Shown in pieces: positions 40,719 through 48,990 of a stretch of 64,000 bases of DNA (positions within the stretch are counted from its first letter, which is position 1; every line of letters starts with the position of its first letter). A model generated the notes under the pieces. It did not search any database. It had not been told where the DNA came from and saw nothing but the letters and a program-made list of their open reading frames with translations. A program made the translations under genes and the position numbers. The stretch is from JBFHDX01 sp041584475 (GTDB lineage Bacteria > Pseudomonadota > Alphaproteobacteria > UBA8366 > JADFVY01), in NCBI GenBank assembly GCA_041584475.1, contig JBFHDX010000002.1, forward strand, positions 1 through 64,000, written 5' to 3'.

Positions 40719-40863
40719 ACCCGCGGTCTTACTGGCCTCGCCGGCGCCGCAACTGTTCAATGACGGCTCCGCTGACGGGGCGGGGAACCGGCCACGGACC
40801 GTCGGCTAAACCCGCGGTGCTCATGGCCTTACCGGCGCCGCAACTGTTCAATACTCGGGCTCC
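40719..40863. repeat. Pair of ~52-bp imperfect direct repeats
   Basis: Copy A at 40719-40770 and copy B at 40810-40863 share a perfect 21-bp core starting CCGGCGCCGCAACTGTTCAA (40741-40761 and 40832-40852, 91 bp apart). The upstream flank ACCCGCGGT and the downstream GGCTCC are also shared. Neither copy lies in a recognisable gene. They could be a duplicated regulatory element or a local repeat family. Confidence 0.8.
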
Positions 40864-40915
40864 GGCAGGCCCCGGACTCGCGCCGCCCGGCGCGATCTGT
40901 CATGATTTATGCGAG

Positions 40916-41641
40916 ATGTGCGGACGCTTCAGCCTGACCATGCCGGCCGACGCGATGGCGCGCCTGTTCGGCGTCGAGGACGTGCCCGACCTGGCGCCGC
41001 GGCACAATATCGCGCCCTCGCAGGCCGTCGCCGTTGTGCGCCGGGCCGATGACGGCGGTCGGCGGGAGATCGTGCACATGCGCTGGGGCTTCGTGCCCGC
41101 CTGGGCGCGCGATCCGGACTCGATGCACCGGCCGATCAACGCGCGGGCCGAGACGGTCGCCGGCAAGCCGATGTTCCGCGACGCCTTCCGCAACCGGCGC
41201 TGCCTGATCCCGGCCGACGGTTTCTACGAATGGCGACCGGCGGCCGGCGGCAAACAGCCCTGGCGGATCGTCCGCGCCGACGGCGCCCCCTTCGCCTTCG
41301 CCGGCCTCTGGGACCGCTGGAAGGGGCGCGACGGCCAGGTGATCGAGAGCTGCGTGATCATCACGACGGATGCGAACGCGACGATCCGGCCGATCCACGA
41401 ACGCATGCCGGTGATGCTCGATATCGGCCGTTTCGAGACCTGGCTGTCGGGCCCGGCGATCGCCGCGGCGGAACTGATGGAGCCCTATCGCGGCGCGCTC
41501 GCCGCCTTCCCGGTGAGCCGTCGGGTCAACGACCCGAGCAACGACGATCCCGAGCTGATCGAGCCGACCGGACCGGCGGCGGCGGCGCCGGAGGAGGCGG
41601 AGGAGCCGCCGAAGCCGGACCGCGAGCCGCGGCTGATCTGA
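40916..41641 (+). CDS. SOS response-associated peptidase (SRAP / YedK / HMCES family)
   Basis: SRAP protein of 241 residues that forms a thiazolidine crosslink with abasic sites in single-stranded DNA through the N-terminal Cys2 after Met removal. Visible motifs are MCGRFSL, HNIAPSQ, MRWGFVPAWA, NARAETV, GFYEW and IHERMPVML, containing the catalytic Asn, Glu and His. The C-terminus is acidic and proline-rich. No clear LexA site was seen upstream. Confidence 0.93.
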   Translation: MCGRFSLTMPADAMARLFGVEDVPDLAPRHNIAPSQAVAVVRRADDGGRREIVHMRWGFVPAWARDPDSMHRPINARAETVAGKPMFRDAFRNRRCLIPADGFYEWRPAAGGKQPWRIVRADGAPFAFAGLWDRWKGRDGQVIESCVIITTDANATIRPIHERMPVMLDIGRFETWLSGPAIAAAELMEPYRGALAAFPVSRRVNDPSNDDPELIEPTGPAAAAPEEAEEPPKPDREPRLI

Positions 41642-41643
41642 GC

Positions 41644-41669
41644 CAGGACCCGGACAGGCCGGGTTCCTG
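41644..41669. terminator. Hairpin between convergent SRAP and TAXI genes
   Basis: CAGGACCCGG pairs with CCGGGTTCCTG around ACAGG with one bulge. It lies two bases after the SRAP stop and nine before the TAXI gene end, so it may serve both strands. No T tract follows. Confidence 0.35.
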
Positions 41670-41677
41670 CCGCCGTA

Positions 41678-42685
41678 TCATTTGAGGCCGGCCGCCCGAT
41701 ACCACCGCTCGGCGCCCGGATGAAGCGGCACCGCGACCCTCGCCAGCGCATCCTCGCGCCGCACCCGCGCTCCGAAGGCGTGGCCCTCGCGCAGGAGCCG
41801 CATCGTGTTGTCGTGCCACAGCGCCCGGGTCAGGTCGGCGACCAGGTCGGCATCGGCGGCGGCCGTGATCACCCATTGCACGCCGACGCCGACCGTCGGC
41901 GTGGCCGCAACGCCCTCATACGCGCCGGCCGCGATCTCGACCTTGGAGAAGAAGGGATAGAAGCTGGTCAGCTCCTCGCCCGGCGTGCCGTCGATCGGCA
42001 GCAGCCGGATCGGCACGTTGCGGGCGAGGCTGACGAGCGCGGGAACCGGGTCGGCGCCGACCTCGAAGATGGCGTCGATGTCGCCGGCCGCCAGCGCGTC
42101 GGCCGCGGCGCCCGGACTCAGGAACCGCGCCTCTATATCGTCTTCCGAGAGGCCGTAGGCGGCGAGGACCGTGCGCGCATTGACGCGCGAACCCGATCCC
42201 TCGGGCCCGAGCGAGACGCGCCTGCCGGCAAGGTCGGCGATGCCGGCGATCGGTGCATCGGCGCGCACGACGATGTGCAGCGACAGCTGGATCAGGCTGG
42301 CGACGACGCGGAGATCCTGCCACGGGCCGGCGTCGGCGTAGTGGCCGGTTCCGTGGTACGCCCAGTAGACGAGATCCGCCTGCGCGAACGCGGAATCGAG
42401 GCGGCCCTGCTTCAGCAGCTCGAGGTTCTCGACGCCGCCGCGCGTCGACTGCGCGACGGCGATCAGGCCCGGCACACCACAGCTCCCGCCGACGTCGCAG
42501 GCACGGCTGCCGGGCGGGTTGCTGATGCCAGCGGCGATGGCGGCGCCCAACGCGAACAGCGACGTCGACGTCGCATCGGTGCCGATCCGGAAGAAACGCA
42601 TATCCTGGGCGGCCGCGGATGCGGTGACGACGAGCAGGATCAGGCAGGCCAGTCCGGTCGTCGGGGCGTTCGGTCTGCGAAGCAC
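41678..42685 (-). CDS. TAXI-family TRAP transporter solute-binding protein
   Basis: Periplasmic binding protein of 335 residues. The signal peptide is about 1-26 (ending TASAAAQ). The mature part starts FFRIGTDATSTSLFALGAAIA, typical of TAXI proteins, and continues with RVSLGPEGSGSRVNA. The start is GTG at 42685 with GGAGG eight bases upstream; the open frame before it begins at TTG and lacks a site. No TRAP membrane subunit is in the window, so the partner permease is elsewhere. Ligand is unknown. Confidence 0.82.
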   Translation of the reverse strand: MLRRPNAPTTGLACLILLVVTASAAAQDMRFFRIGTDATSTSLFALGAAIAAGISNPPGSRACDVGGSCGVPGLIAVAQSTRGGVENLELLKQGRLDSAFAQADLVYWAYHGTGHYADAGPWQDLRVVASLIQLSLHIVVRADAPIAGIADLAGRRVSLGPEGSGSRVNARTVLAAYGLSEDDIEARFLSPGAAADALAAGDIDAIFEVGADPVPALVSLARNVPIRLLPIDGTPGEELTSFYPFFSKVEIAAGAYEGVAATPTVGVGVQWVITAAADADLVADLTRALWHDNTMRLLREGHAFGARVRREDALARVAVPLHPGAERWYRAAGLK

Positions 42686-42846
42686 GGCTCGGGCCTCCAA
42701 CGGGCCTGCCCGGACGGCGCAGCGCCACCTGGGCAGGCACGCACAGCGGTTACGCGATGCCACGCGCGTGTCCGGAATGCCGGCGGCGCGCCGCGTGACC
42801 AATCCTTCCGCTGCCGACCGGCCTACCCCCCGACGGGCCCGTCTCC

Positions 42847-43614
42847 TCAGTGCAGGATCTGGCTGAGAAACAGCTTGGTCCTGTCTGATTTCGGGTGGTG
42901 GAAGAACTCTTCCGGCTCGTTCTCCTCGATGATCTCGCCCTCGTCCATGAAGATCACGCGGTTGGCTACCGTGCGTGCGAAGCCCATCTCGTGCGTGACG
43001 CAGATCATGGTCATGCCCGTCTTAGCAAGATCGACCATGACGTCGAGCACCTCCTTGATCATCTCGGGGTCGAGGGCCGAGGTCGGCTCGTCGAACAGCA
43101 TGATCTTCGGGTTCATGCACAGCGACCGCGCGATCGCCACGCGTTGCTGCTGGCCGCCGGAGAGCTGCCCCGGGTACTTGCTCGCCTGCTCGGGGATCTT
43201 GACGCGCTCGAGATACTTCATGGCGGCCTCGTCGGCGTCCTTCTTCGGCATCTTGCGCACCCAGATCGGCGCCAGCGTCAGGTTCTCGAGCACCGTGAGG
43301 TGCGGGAACAGGTTGAAATGCTGGAATACCATGCCGACCTCGCGGCGCACCTGGTCGATGTGCTTGAGGTCCGACGTGAGCTCGATGCCGTCGACGATGA
43401 TGGTGCCGCGCTGGTGCTCTTCAAGTCGGTTGATGCAGCGAATCATGGTCGACTTGCCCGAGCCCGACGGCCCGCAGACGACGATGCGCTCGCCCTTCAT
43501 CACGGTCAGGTTGATATCCTTGAGCACGTGGAAGTCGCCGTACCATTTGTGCATGCCGTTGATCTCGATCATCGGCTCGTTGGTGACCTTCATCCGTGCG
43601 GGTTGCACTGCCAT
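42847..43614 (-). CDS. aapP: General L-amino acid ABC transporter ATPase
   Basis: ATPase of 255 residues energising the AapQM permease. Walker A is GPSGSGKST, the signature is LSGGQQQR, Walker B is IMLFDEPTSALDPE, and the H-loop is VTHEM. It is about 80-90% like polar amino-acid importer ATPases by eye. AAGGAG lies before the ATG. Last gene of aapJQMP. Confidence 0.93.
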   Translation of the reverse strand: MAVQPARMKVTNEPMIEINGMHKWYGDFHVLKDINLTVMKGERIVVCGPSGSGKSTMIRCINRLEEHQRGTIIVDGIELTSDLKHIDQVRREVGMVFQHFNLFPHLTVLENLTLAPIWVRKMPKKDADEAAMKYLERVKIPEQASKYPGQLSGGQQQRVAIARSLCMNPKIMLFDEPTSALDPEMIKEVLDVMVDLAKTGMTMICVTHEMGFARTVANRVIFMDEGEIIEENEPEEFFHHPKSDRTKLFLSQILH

Positions 43615-43647
43615 TTCCGCGAAGCTCCTTGCTTTCCTCGTCCAGAT

Positions 43648-45090
43648 TTACCGGTGGTGACCGGTGTGCAGTTTTCTCTCGATATACATGCTGTAGCGCG
43701 ACATGCCGAAGCAGAAGATCCAGAACACGAAGGCTGTAAACACATAGCCCTCCACCGCCATGCCCAGCCATTTCGGATCGGTCGCCGCGGCCTGCACGAT
43801 GCCGAGCAGGTCGAAAAGCCCGATGATCAGAACCAGGGTGGTATCCTTGAACAGGCCGATGAACGTGTTCACGATACCCGGGATCACCAGTTTCAGCGCC
43901 TGCGGCAGAATGATGAGTCGCATCATCTGCCAGTAGCCGAGTCCCATCGCGCCCGCGGCCTCGTACTGCCCCTTGGGGATCGCCTGCAGGCCGCCACGGA
44001 CGACTTCGGCCATGTAGGCGGCCGAGAACAGGGCGACGCCGATCAGCGCCCGCAGCAGCTTGTCGAAATTGACGCCTTCCGGCAGGAACAGCGGCAGCAT
44101 CACCGATGACATGAACAGCACGGTGATCAGCGGCACGCCGCGCCAGAACTCGATGAAGGCGACGGAAACCGTCCGCACGGCGGGCATGTGCGAGCGCCGC
44201 CCGAGCGCGAACACGATGCCGATCGGCAGCGACACCGCGATGCCGGTACCGGCGACGACCAGCGTCAGGAACAGGCCGCCCCACAGGCTGGTCTCGACGT
44301 ATTCCAGGCCGAAGGCGGTGCCGACCCACAGGTAGAAGGCGGCGAATGGGTAAATGAAGATCAGCAGGAATACGATCCACGCCTTGACGCCGGCGCGGTT
44401 CAGCGTGACCAGGCCGAACGTCATGAAGGCGGCCATCCAGCCGATCGGTGTGGCCTCGGCGTCGCCGACGATTGCCCCGGCGAGGACATATCCGACGGCG
44501 CCCGCGCCGACGATCACCGCCAGCCGCACCGCGAAGCCGATCAGCGCGTTGTCGTCGCTGCGCGGCAGGATCGTGCCGAGGCGGTTGTAGACGAGGCCGT
44601 AAGGGGCAAACATCATGAACGCGGTGAGCGCGGCCGGACCGACGCCGTAGGCGAGGGTCAGCAGCGTTGCCACGACCGCCACCGCAAGGCCGATCTTTTT
44701 CCGGATCCACTCGTCGCGCAGGAATACCGGCGCTACCGCGAGGGCCAGAAGGAGGAACGAGAAATCGACTCGCCAGCGTTCCGCAAGCGGGTAGAACCCG
44801 TACATGAACTGCCCGAAACGGGCGCCGATGAAGATCCAGCAGGCGTGGATGAGGGCGCCGCTCTCGGTCTGGCAGGCCTCGCGGCCCTCGCCGGTCCACA
44901 CCGCGCCGAACACCGCGAAATCGAGAATCGTCCAGATCGCCCAGCCGCTGATCGTAAGCCCGATCACGGTCAGGATGACATTCAACCACGTCGAGAACAG
45001 ATTGTGATACAGCCAGCCATAGATCCCGACCTCGCTCTTCGGTGGCGGCAGGTCGACGTGGCGCTCGTGTTTGACGATGGCTTCGGCCAT
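43648..45090 (-). CDS. aapM: General L-amino acid ABC transporter permease AapM
   Basis: Inner-membrane permease of 480 residues with about nine or ten hydrophobic segments. The ABC permease EAA loop is seen as EAAGAMGLGYWQMMRLIILPQAL. The long N-terminal half with extra membrane segments is typical of AapM/BztC proteins. It starts 4 bp after aapQ and ends 33 bp before aapP. Confidence 0.92.
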   Translation of the reverse strand: MAEAIVKHERHVDLPPPKSEVGIYGWLYHNLFSTWLNVILTVIGLTISGWAIWTILDFAVFGAVWTGEGREACQTESGALIHACWIFIGARFGQFMYGFYPLAERWRVDFSFLLLALAVAPVFLRDEWIRKKIGLAVAVVATLLTLAYGVGPAALTAFMMFAPYGLVYNRLGTILPRSDDNALIGFAVRLAVIVGAGAVGYVLAGAIVGDAEATPIGWMAAFMTFGLVTLNRAGVKAWIVFLLIFIYPFAAFYLWVGTAFGLEYVETSLWGGLFLTLVVAGTGIAVSLPIGIVFALGRRSHMPAVRTVSVAFIEFWRGVPLITVLFMSSVMLPLFLPEGVNFDKLLRALIGVALFSAAYMAEVVRGGLQAIPKGQYEAAGAMGLGYWQMMRLIILPQALKLVIPGIVNTFIGLFKDTTLVLIIGLFDLLGIVQAAATDPKWLGMAVEGYVFTAFVFWIFCFGMSRYSMYIERKLHTGHHR

Positions 45091-45094
45091 GGTA

Positions 45095-46297
45095 TCAGCG
45101 CTCCACCAACGCCATCTTGCGGTTGTACCAGTTCATGAACATCGAGATCAGCAGGCTGATCGTCAGGTAGACCGCCATGGTGATGCCGATCACCTCGACC
45201 GCCTGGCCGGTCTGGTTCAGGACCGTCCCGGCGAACACCGAGACGAGCTCCGGATAGGCGATCGCGGCCGCCAGCGAGGAGTTTTTGGTGAGATTCAGAT
45301 ACTGGCTGGTAAGCGGCGGAATGATCACCCGCAGCGCCTGGGGAATGACGACGAGGCGCAGCGTCGGGCCGTTGCGCAGGCCCAGCGAACGCGCCGCCTC
45401 GGTCTGACCGTGGCTCACCGCCATGATGCCGGCACGCACGATCTCGGCGATGAATGCCGCGGTGTAGGTCGACAGCGCCAGCAGCAGCGAGATGAATTCC
45501 GGGATCAGCACCAGACCGCCGCGGAAATTGAAGCCCTGTAGCACCGGGTACTCCCACTGCAGGGGCGTACCGCCGTAGATCAGCATGACAAGGATGAGCC
45601 CGACGAGCGGCAGGCCGACGATCAGTCCCAGCGATGTCAGGAAGATCGGGAACTGCTTGCCGGTCGCCTCCTGCCGGCGGTGCGCCCAGCGCACGACGAA
45701 CACGATGCCGGCGATCGCCAGGAGGAAGCCATAGACGATCAGCTCGAAACCGTCGCCCAACAGCGGCTTCGGGCTGTAGATGCCGCGGATGTTGATGAAG
45801 ATCGAATCGCCGACCTGGATGCTGTTGCGCGGACTCGGGGCGAGCCGCAATACGGCGAAGTACCAGAAGAAGATCTGCAGGAGCAGCGGAACGTTGCGCA
45901 GTGTCTCGACATAGACGGTGGCCATGCGGCTGATCAGCCAGTTCGACGACAGCCGCGCGATGCCGACGACGAACCCGAGGATCGTCGCCAGCACGATGCC
46001 GATCATGGACATGACGATCGTGTTGATCAGGCCGACGAGGAACGCCCTGCCGTAGGTCGATTCCTCGCTGTACTCGATCAGCGTCATGATGATGCCGAAA
46101 CCCGCGGTCGAGTTGAGAAACTCGAGCCCCGACGCGATGCCCTGGCGTTCCAGGTTGGCGGTCGTATTGCGGAACAGGTACCAGGCGAAGCCGACGACGG
46201 CTGTGATGACGACGATCTGGAAGAAGATGCTCCGGAACCGCGGATCGTTCCAGAAAGCCGTGCCGCCGCGCGAGGGAGTGTCCCCCTGAACCGCCAT
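45095..46297 (-). CDS. aapQ: General L-amino acid ABC transporter permease AapQ
   Basis: Permease of 400 residues (AapQ/BztB type). It has an N-terminal membrane segment (about 24-42), an inserted periplasmic region, and the EAA loop EAARSLGLRNGPTLRLVVIPQAL. It pairs with AapM. It is separated from aapJ by 143 bp containing a strong hairpin, which would reduce permease expression relative to the binding protein. Confidence 0.92.
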   Translation of the reverse strand: MAVQGDTPSRGGTAFWNDPRFRSIFFQIVVITAVVGFAWYLFRNTTANLERQGIASGLEFLNSTAGFGIIMTLIEYSEESTYGRAFLVGLINTIVMSMIGIVLATILGFVVGIARLSSNWLISRMATVYVETLRNVPLLLQIFFWYFAVLRLAPSPRNSIQVGDSIFINIRGIYSPKPLLGDGFELIVYGFLLAIAGIVFVVRWAHRRQEATGKQFPIFLTSLGLIVGLPLVGLILVMLIYGGTPLQWEYPVLQGFNFRGGLVLIPEFISLLLALSTYTAAFIAEIVRAGIMAVSHGQTEAARSLGLRNGPTLRLVVIPQALRVIIPPLTSQYLNLTKNSSLAAAIAYPELVSVFAGTVLNQTGQAVEVIGITMAVYLTISLLISMFMNWYNRKMALVER

Positions 46298-46397
46298 TCT
46301 TGTTCCCCTGTTCAGTATTGTCGTTTTGACTAACCGAATACGAAAGGCATTCCGCTGTCAAATATTTCCGTGCCGTAGTTGTCGTCTAAACACAAAC

Positions 46398-46420
46398 GCC
46401 CCCGGCCAGGGGCCGGGGGC
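46398..46420 (-). terminator. Intercistronic hairpin between aapJ and aapQ
   Basis: GCCCCCGGCC (46398-46407) and GGCCGGGGGC (46411-46420) form a perfect 10-bp GC stem with a 3-base loop, 20 bp after the aapJ stop. On the transcribed strand it is followed by GTTTGTGTTT, a weak U-rich tail. This suggests partial termination or 3'-end protection of aapJ mRNA. Confidence 0.65.
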
Positions 46421-46440
46421 GCCTGCTGTCGTTAAGCGGC

Positions 46441-47454
46441 TCAGCGGAACGGCGGGGCGTAGAGGATGCCGCCGTCCTTCCACAGCGCGTTCAGCCCGCG
46501 GTCGAGCTTGAGCGGCGTGTCCGGGCCGACATTCCGGTTGTAGCTCTCGGCGTAGTTGCCGACGGTCTTCAGGATGTTGTACGCGAAATCCTGCGAGAGG
46601 CCGAGCTGCTCGCCGAAATTGGCCTCCTGGCCGAGCATGCGCTTGACCTCGGGATTGTCGGAGGTCTTCATCTTGTCGACGTTGCTCGACGTGATGCCCA
46701 ACTCTTCGCCGATGATTATGGTGTTGAGCGACCAGCGAACGATGTCGGCCCACTGGCTGTCACCGTGACGCACGGCCGGCCCGAGCGGCTCCTTGGAGAT
46801 GATCTCCGGCAGCACGACGTGCGCGTCCGGCTCTTTCAGCTTGGTGCGCTGGGCGGCAAGGCCCGAACGGTCGGTCGTGTAGACGTCGCAGCGGCCGGCG
46901 TCATAGGCGGCGACAACCTCGTCCGCCTTCTCGAAGGCCACGACCTTGTATTCAAGCTTGTTGGCGCGGAAATAGTCCGCGACGTTCAGCTCGGTGGTCG
47001 TGCCGGTGTTCGTGCATACGGCGGCACCCGAGAGTTCCTTGGCGCTCTTCACGCCGAGGTCCTTGCGGACCATGAAGCCCTGGCCGTCGTAATAGTTGAC
47101 GCCGACGAACTCGAGACCCAGTGAGTTGTCGCGGCTGAAGGTCCAGGTGGTGTTGCGCGACAGGAGGTCGACCTCGCCCGACTGCAGCGCGGTAAAGCGC
47201 TCCTTCGCCGAGAGCGGCACGTACTTGACCTTCTTGTCGTCCCCGAAGACGGCCGCGCCGACGGCGCGGCAGACATCGACGTCGATGCCGGTCCAGTTGC
47301 CCTTGTCGTCCGGGTTGGAGAAGCCGGGGAGACCCTGGCTCACACCACACAGGACATGCCCCCTGGACTTTACCGCATCAAGCGTCTGCGCCTGGGCAGC
47401 GAAGCCGACAAATGTCAGCGCCGCGGCTGCGGCGATTGCTTTGCGAAATGTCAT
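46441..47454 (-). CDS. aapJ: General L-amino acid ABC transporter substrate-binding protein
   Basis: Periplasmic binding protein of 337 residues. The signal peptide is about 1-22 (ending GFAAQAQ). The mature start TLDAVKSRGHVLCGVSQGLPGFS and later WTGIDVDVCRAVGAA are typical of AapJ/BztA. The ATG at 47454 is preceded by GGGAA. The open frame extends far upstream through non-coding DNA and the tRNA, which is ignored. First gene of aapJQMP. Confidence 0.94.
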   Translation of the reverse strand: MTFRKAIAAAAALTFVGFAAQAQTLDAVKSRGHVLCGVSQGLPGFSNPDDKGNWTGIDVDVCRAVGAAVFGDDKKVKYVPLSAKERFTALQSGEVDLLSRNTTWTFSRDNSLGLEFVGVNYYDGQGFMVRKDLGVKSAKELSGAAVCTNTGTTTELNVADYFRANKLEYKVVAFEKADEVVAAYDAGRCDVYTTDRSGLAAQRTKLKEPDAHVVLPEIISKEPLGPAVRHGDSQWADIVRWSLNTIIIGEELGITSSNVDKMKTSDNPEVKRMLGQEANFGEQLGLSQDFAYNILKTVGNYAESYNRNVGPDTPLKLDRGLNALWKDGGILYAPPFR

Positions 47455-47550
47455 TGCTGTTCGTTCCCTGCAAGTTCTCGTTTCATTGCTTGACCCGGAC
47501 GATGCCGGGCAAGGACACACAGGCGGCAGCACCGCCAGTCCTGAGCGACG

Positions 47551-47594
47551 ATAATAGCGACGTTCTCGAAGAATAAAACCCGTTGTTTTTTTTT
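47551..47594 (-). promoter_or_regulatory. Possible aapJ promoter with upstream A tract
   Basis: On the reverse strand TATTAT (complement of 47551-47556) is a good -10 hexamer about 95 bp before the aapJ ATG. The -35 region is T-rich and poorly matched. A run of nine A residues (complement of 47586-47594) lies about 30 bp further upstream, as in an UP element. Confidence 0.35.
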
Positions 47595-47770
47595 GGATTT
47601 GCACCAGCCCTGTAGAAACCGCCTCATTTGCCGCCACAGCGGCCGCACGCGGACGACGCCCCGGCGCGGCGTAGGGCAGTCGGGCATGTTCGGTCACCGC
47701 ACCGGCCACACGCCGACCGTCGACCGGCAACGACATGGCTTCGAGAGGTAATCGCCGTTCGGGCAGGTTC

Positions 47771-47808
47771 GAAAAAAGGACAAGGCGCCGCGCCATGGCC
47801 CGGCGCCT
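47771..47808 (-). terminator. Rho-independent terminator of tRNA-Val
   Basis: On the reverse strand AGGCGCCG (47808-47801) pairs with CGGCGCCT (47790-47783) around a further GCC-ATG-GC stem. It is followed by TTGTCCTTTTTTC. Stem and T tract stand just after the tRNA 3' end. Confidence 0.8.
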
Positions 47809-47811
47809 CGA

Positions 47812-47886
47812 TGGTGGGCGCGGCTGGGATTGAACCAGCGACCCCTGCCGTGTGAAGACAGTGCTCTCCCGCTGAGCTACGCGCCC
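47812..47886 (-). tRNA. tRNA-Val (anticodon CAC)
   Basis: The reverse strand folds as a 75-nt cloverleaf: acceptor GGGCGCG/CGCGCCC, D arm GCTCAGCGGGAGAGC, and anticodon arm CTGTC-TTCACAC-GGCAG with CAC at positions 34-36. The T arm is GCTGG-TTCAATC-CCAGC. The CCA end is encoded (47812-47814). It reads GUG codons, which are frequent in this GC-rich genome. Confidence 0.97.
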
Positions 47887-47907
47887 GCTCAGTCGCGTTC
47901 GTGGCCA

Positions 47908-47936
47908 GATGTACGATCGGCCCCGAAGCCTGTCAA
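47908..47936 (-). promoter_or_regulatory. tRNA-Val promoter
   Basis: On the reverse strand a perfect TTGACA (complement of 47931-47936) is followed after exactly 17 bases by TACATC (complement of 47908-47913). It lies 21 bp upstream of the mature tRNA 5' end. Confidence 0.65.
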
Positions 47937-48093
47937 GCGCGGCGCCGGTCATGGTTCCGCAAGCCGCCCTGGACCGTCGCCCCGACGAATTTCGTAATGC
48001 TTTGAAACATTAAGTTACTGGTCACCTGCAACCGCTACTCTTATCTCTGACCGGGGGTGGACGAACGGGTCCGCGCAGTGAGGGGATTCTATC

Positions 48094-48990
48094 GTGACGG
48101 TGCGTTTCCATGTTCTGTCGAGAACGATCGTCGTTTCCGGCCTGACGACGCTGGTGCTGGCCGCCGCGCTTGCGGCGCCGACGCGCCAGGCGGCCGCGTC
48201 GGAGGGCGTCGCGCTCGGTTACGAGGGCTATTTCGGCGGCTTTCACATGATGACCGCCGACGTGCAGCTGGTTCGCAACGAAGAGCGCTATCGCATGGAG
48301 ACGACCGCCGTCGGCAAGGGACTCGTCGGCTGGATGTTCGACTGGCGCAGCCATGCGCTCACGGAAGGCGCGATCGCCGATGACGGTTCGTACCGGCCCG
48401 AGCTGCACAAGCGCGATATCGCGCAGCGCGGGCGCAGACCCAAGGCCATCCTGATCGAATATCGCAATGACGGCGTCCCGTTCGTCGCGCGCATGCGGGT
48501 CGGCGACGAGGCCCGGTTCACCGAGCGGGCGGAGAAGCGCGATACGCTCGACCCGATGAGCGCCGTCGCGGCGATCATCGATCAGATGACGGTCGGTGCG
48601 CGCTGCGCGGGGACGTTCAAGGTGTTCGACGGCAAGCTGCACTACAGCGTGACGGCGCGGGAAGGCCAGGCGGACGTCTTGTCCGGCAACCGGTACATGA
48701 TGTTCGAAGGCGAGGCGGCGCGCTGCGATCTGACGCTGACGGCGATCGACGGCTTCGAGGAGAAGTTCCGCGGCAACCCCCGTGAGCGTGAGGTCGTGAG
48801 CGACGAATCGCTGCAACTCACGATGTGGTTCGCGGCGCCGCAGGACGGCATGCCTGCGGTCCCGGTGCTGGCGTCGGCCGATACCAGTTACGGCGGTCTC
48901 AGAGTCTACCTCTCGCGGGCCGAGACGGCGGACGTTCCTGCCGAGGGTGCGCGCGCCGAAGCTGGGCGCCCGGCAAGCCGGGCGCGCTAG
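48094..48990 (+). CDS. DUF3108 exported protein
   Basis: Protein of 298 residues with a signal peptide (about 1-36, ending RQAAAS). A beta-rich DUF3108 domain of the kind found in periplasmic or outer-membrane-associated proteins of alphaproteobacteria follows. It starts EGVALGYEGYFGGFHMMTADVQL. Two Cys residues in the mature part may form a disulfide. It starts at GTG with GAGGGG upstream. The role is unknown. Its stop abuts the stop of the convergent flavoprotein gene with no gap. Confidence 0.75.
   Translation: MTVRFHVLSRTIVVSGLTTLVLAAALAAPTRQAAASEGVALGYEGYFGGFHMMTADVQLVRNEERYRMETTAVGKGLVGWMFDWRSHALTEGAIADDGSYRPELHKRDIAQRGRRPKAILIEYRNDGVPFVARMRVGDEARFTERAEKRDTLDPMSAVAAIIDQMTVGARCAGTFKVFDGKLHYSVTAREGQADVLSGNRYMMFEGEAARCDLTLTAIDGFEEKFRGNPREREVVSDESLQLTMWFAAPQDGMPAVPVLASADTSYGGLRVYLSRAETADVPAEGARAEAGRPASRAR

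Larger units (their letters stand above)
40512..40915. other. Repeat-bearing intergenic region between mauG-like gene and SRAP gene
   Basis: 404 bp with no credible gene. It holds an AT-rich palindrome (40631-40650) inside a 32-bp AT island and two copies of an approximately 52-bp imperfect direct repeat. A frame open from 40670 into the SRAP gene lacks family similarity before MCGRFS. Confidence 0.6.
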
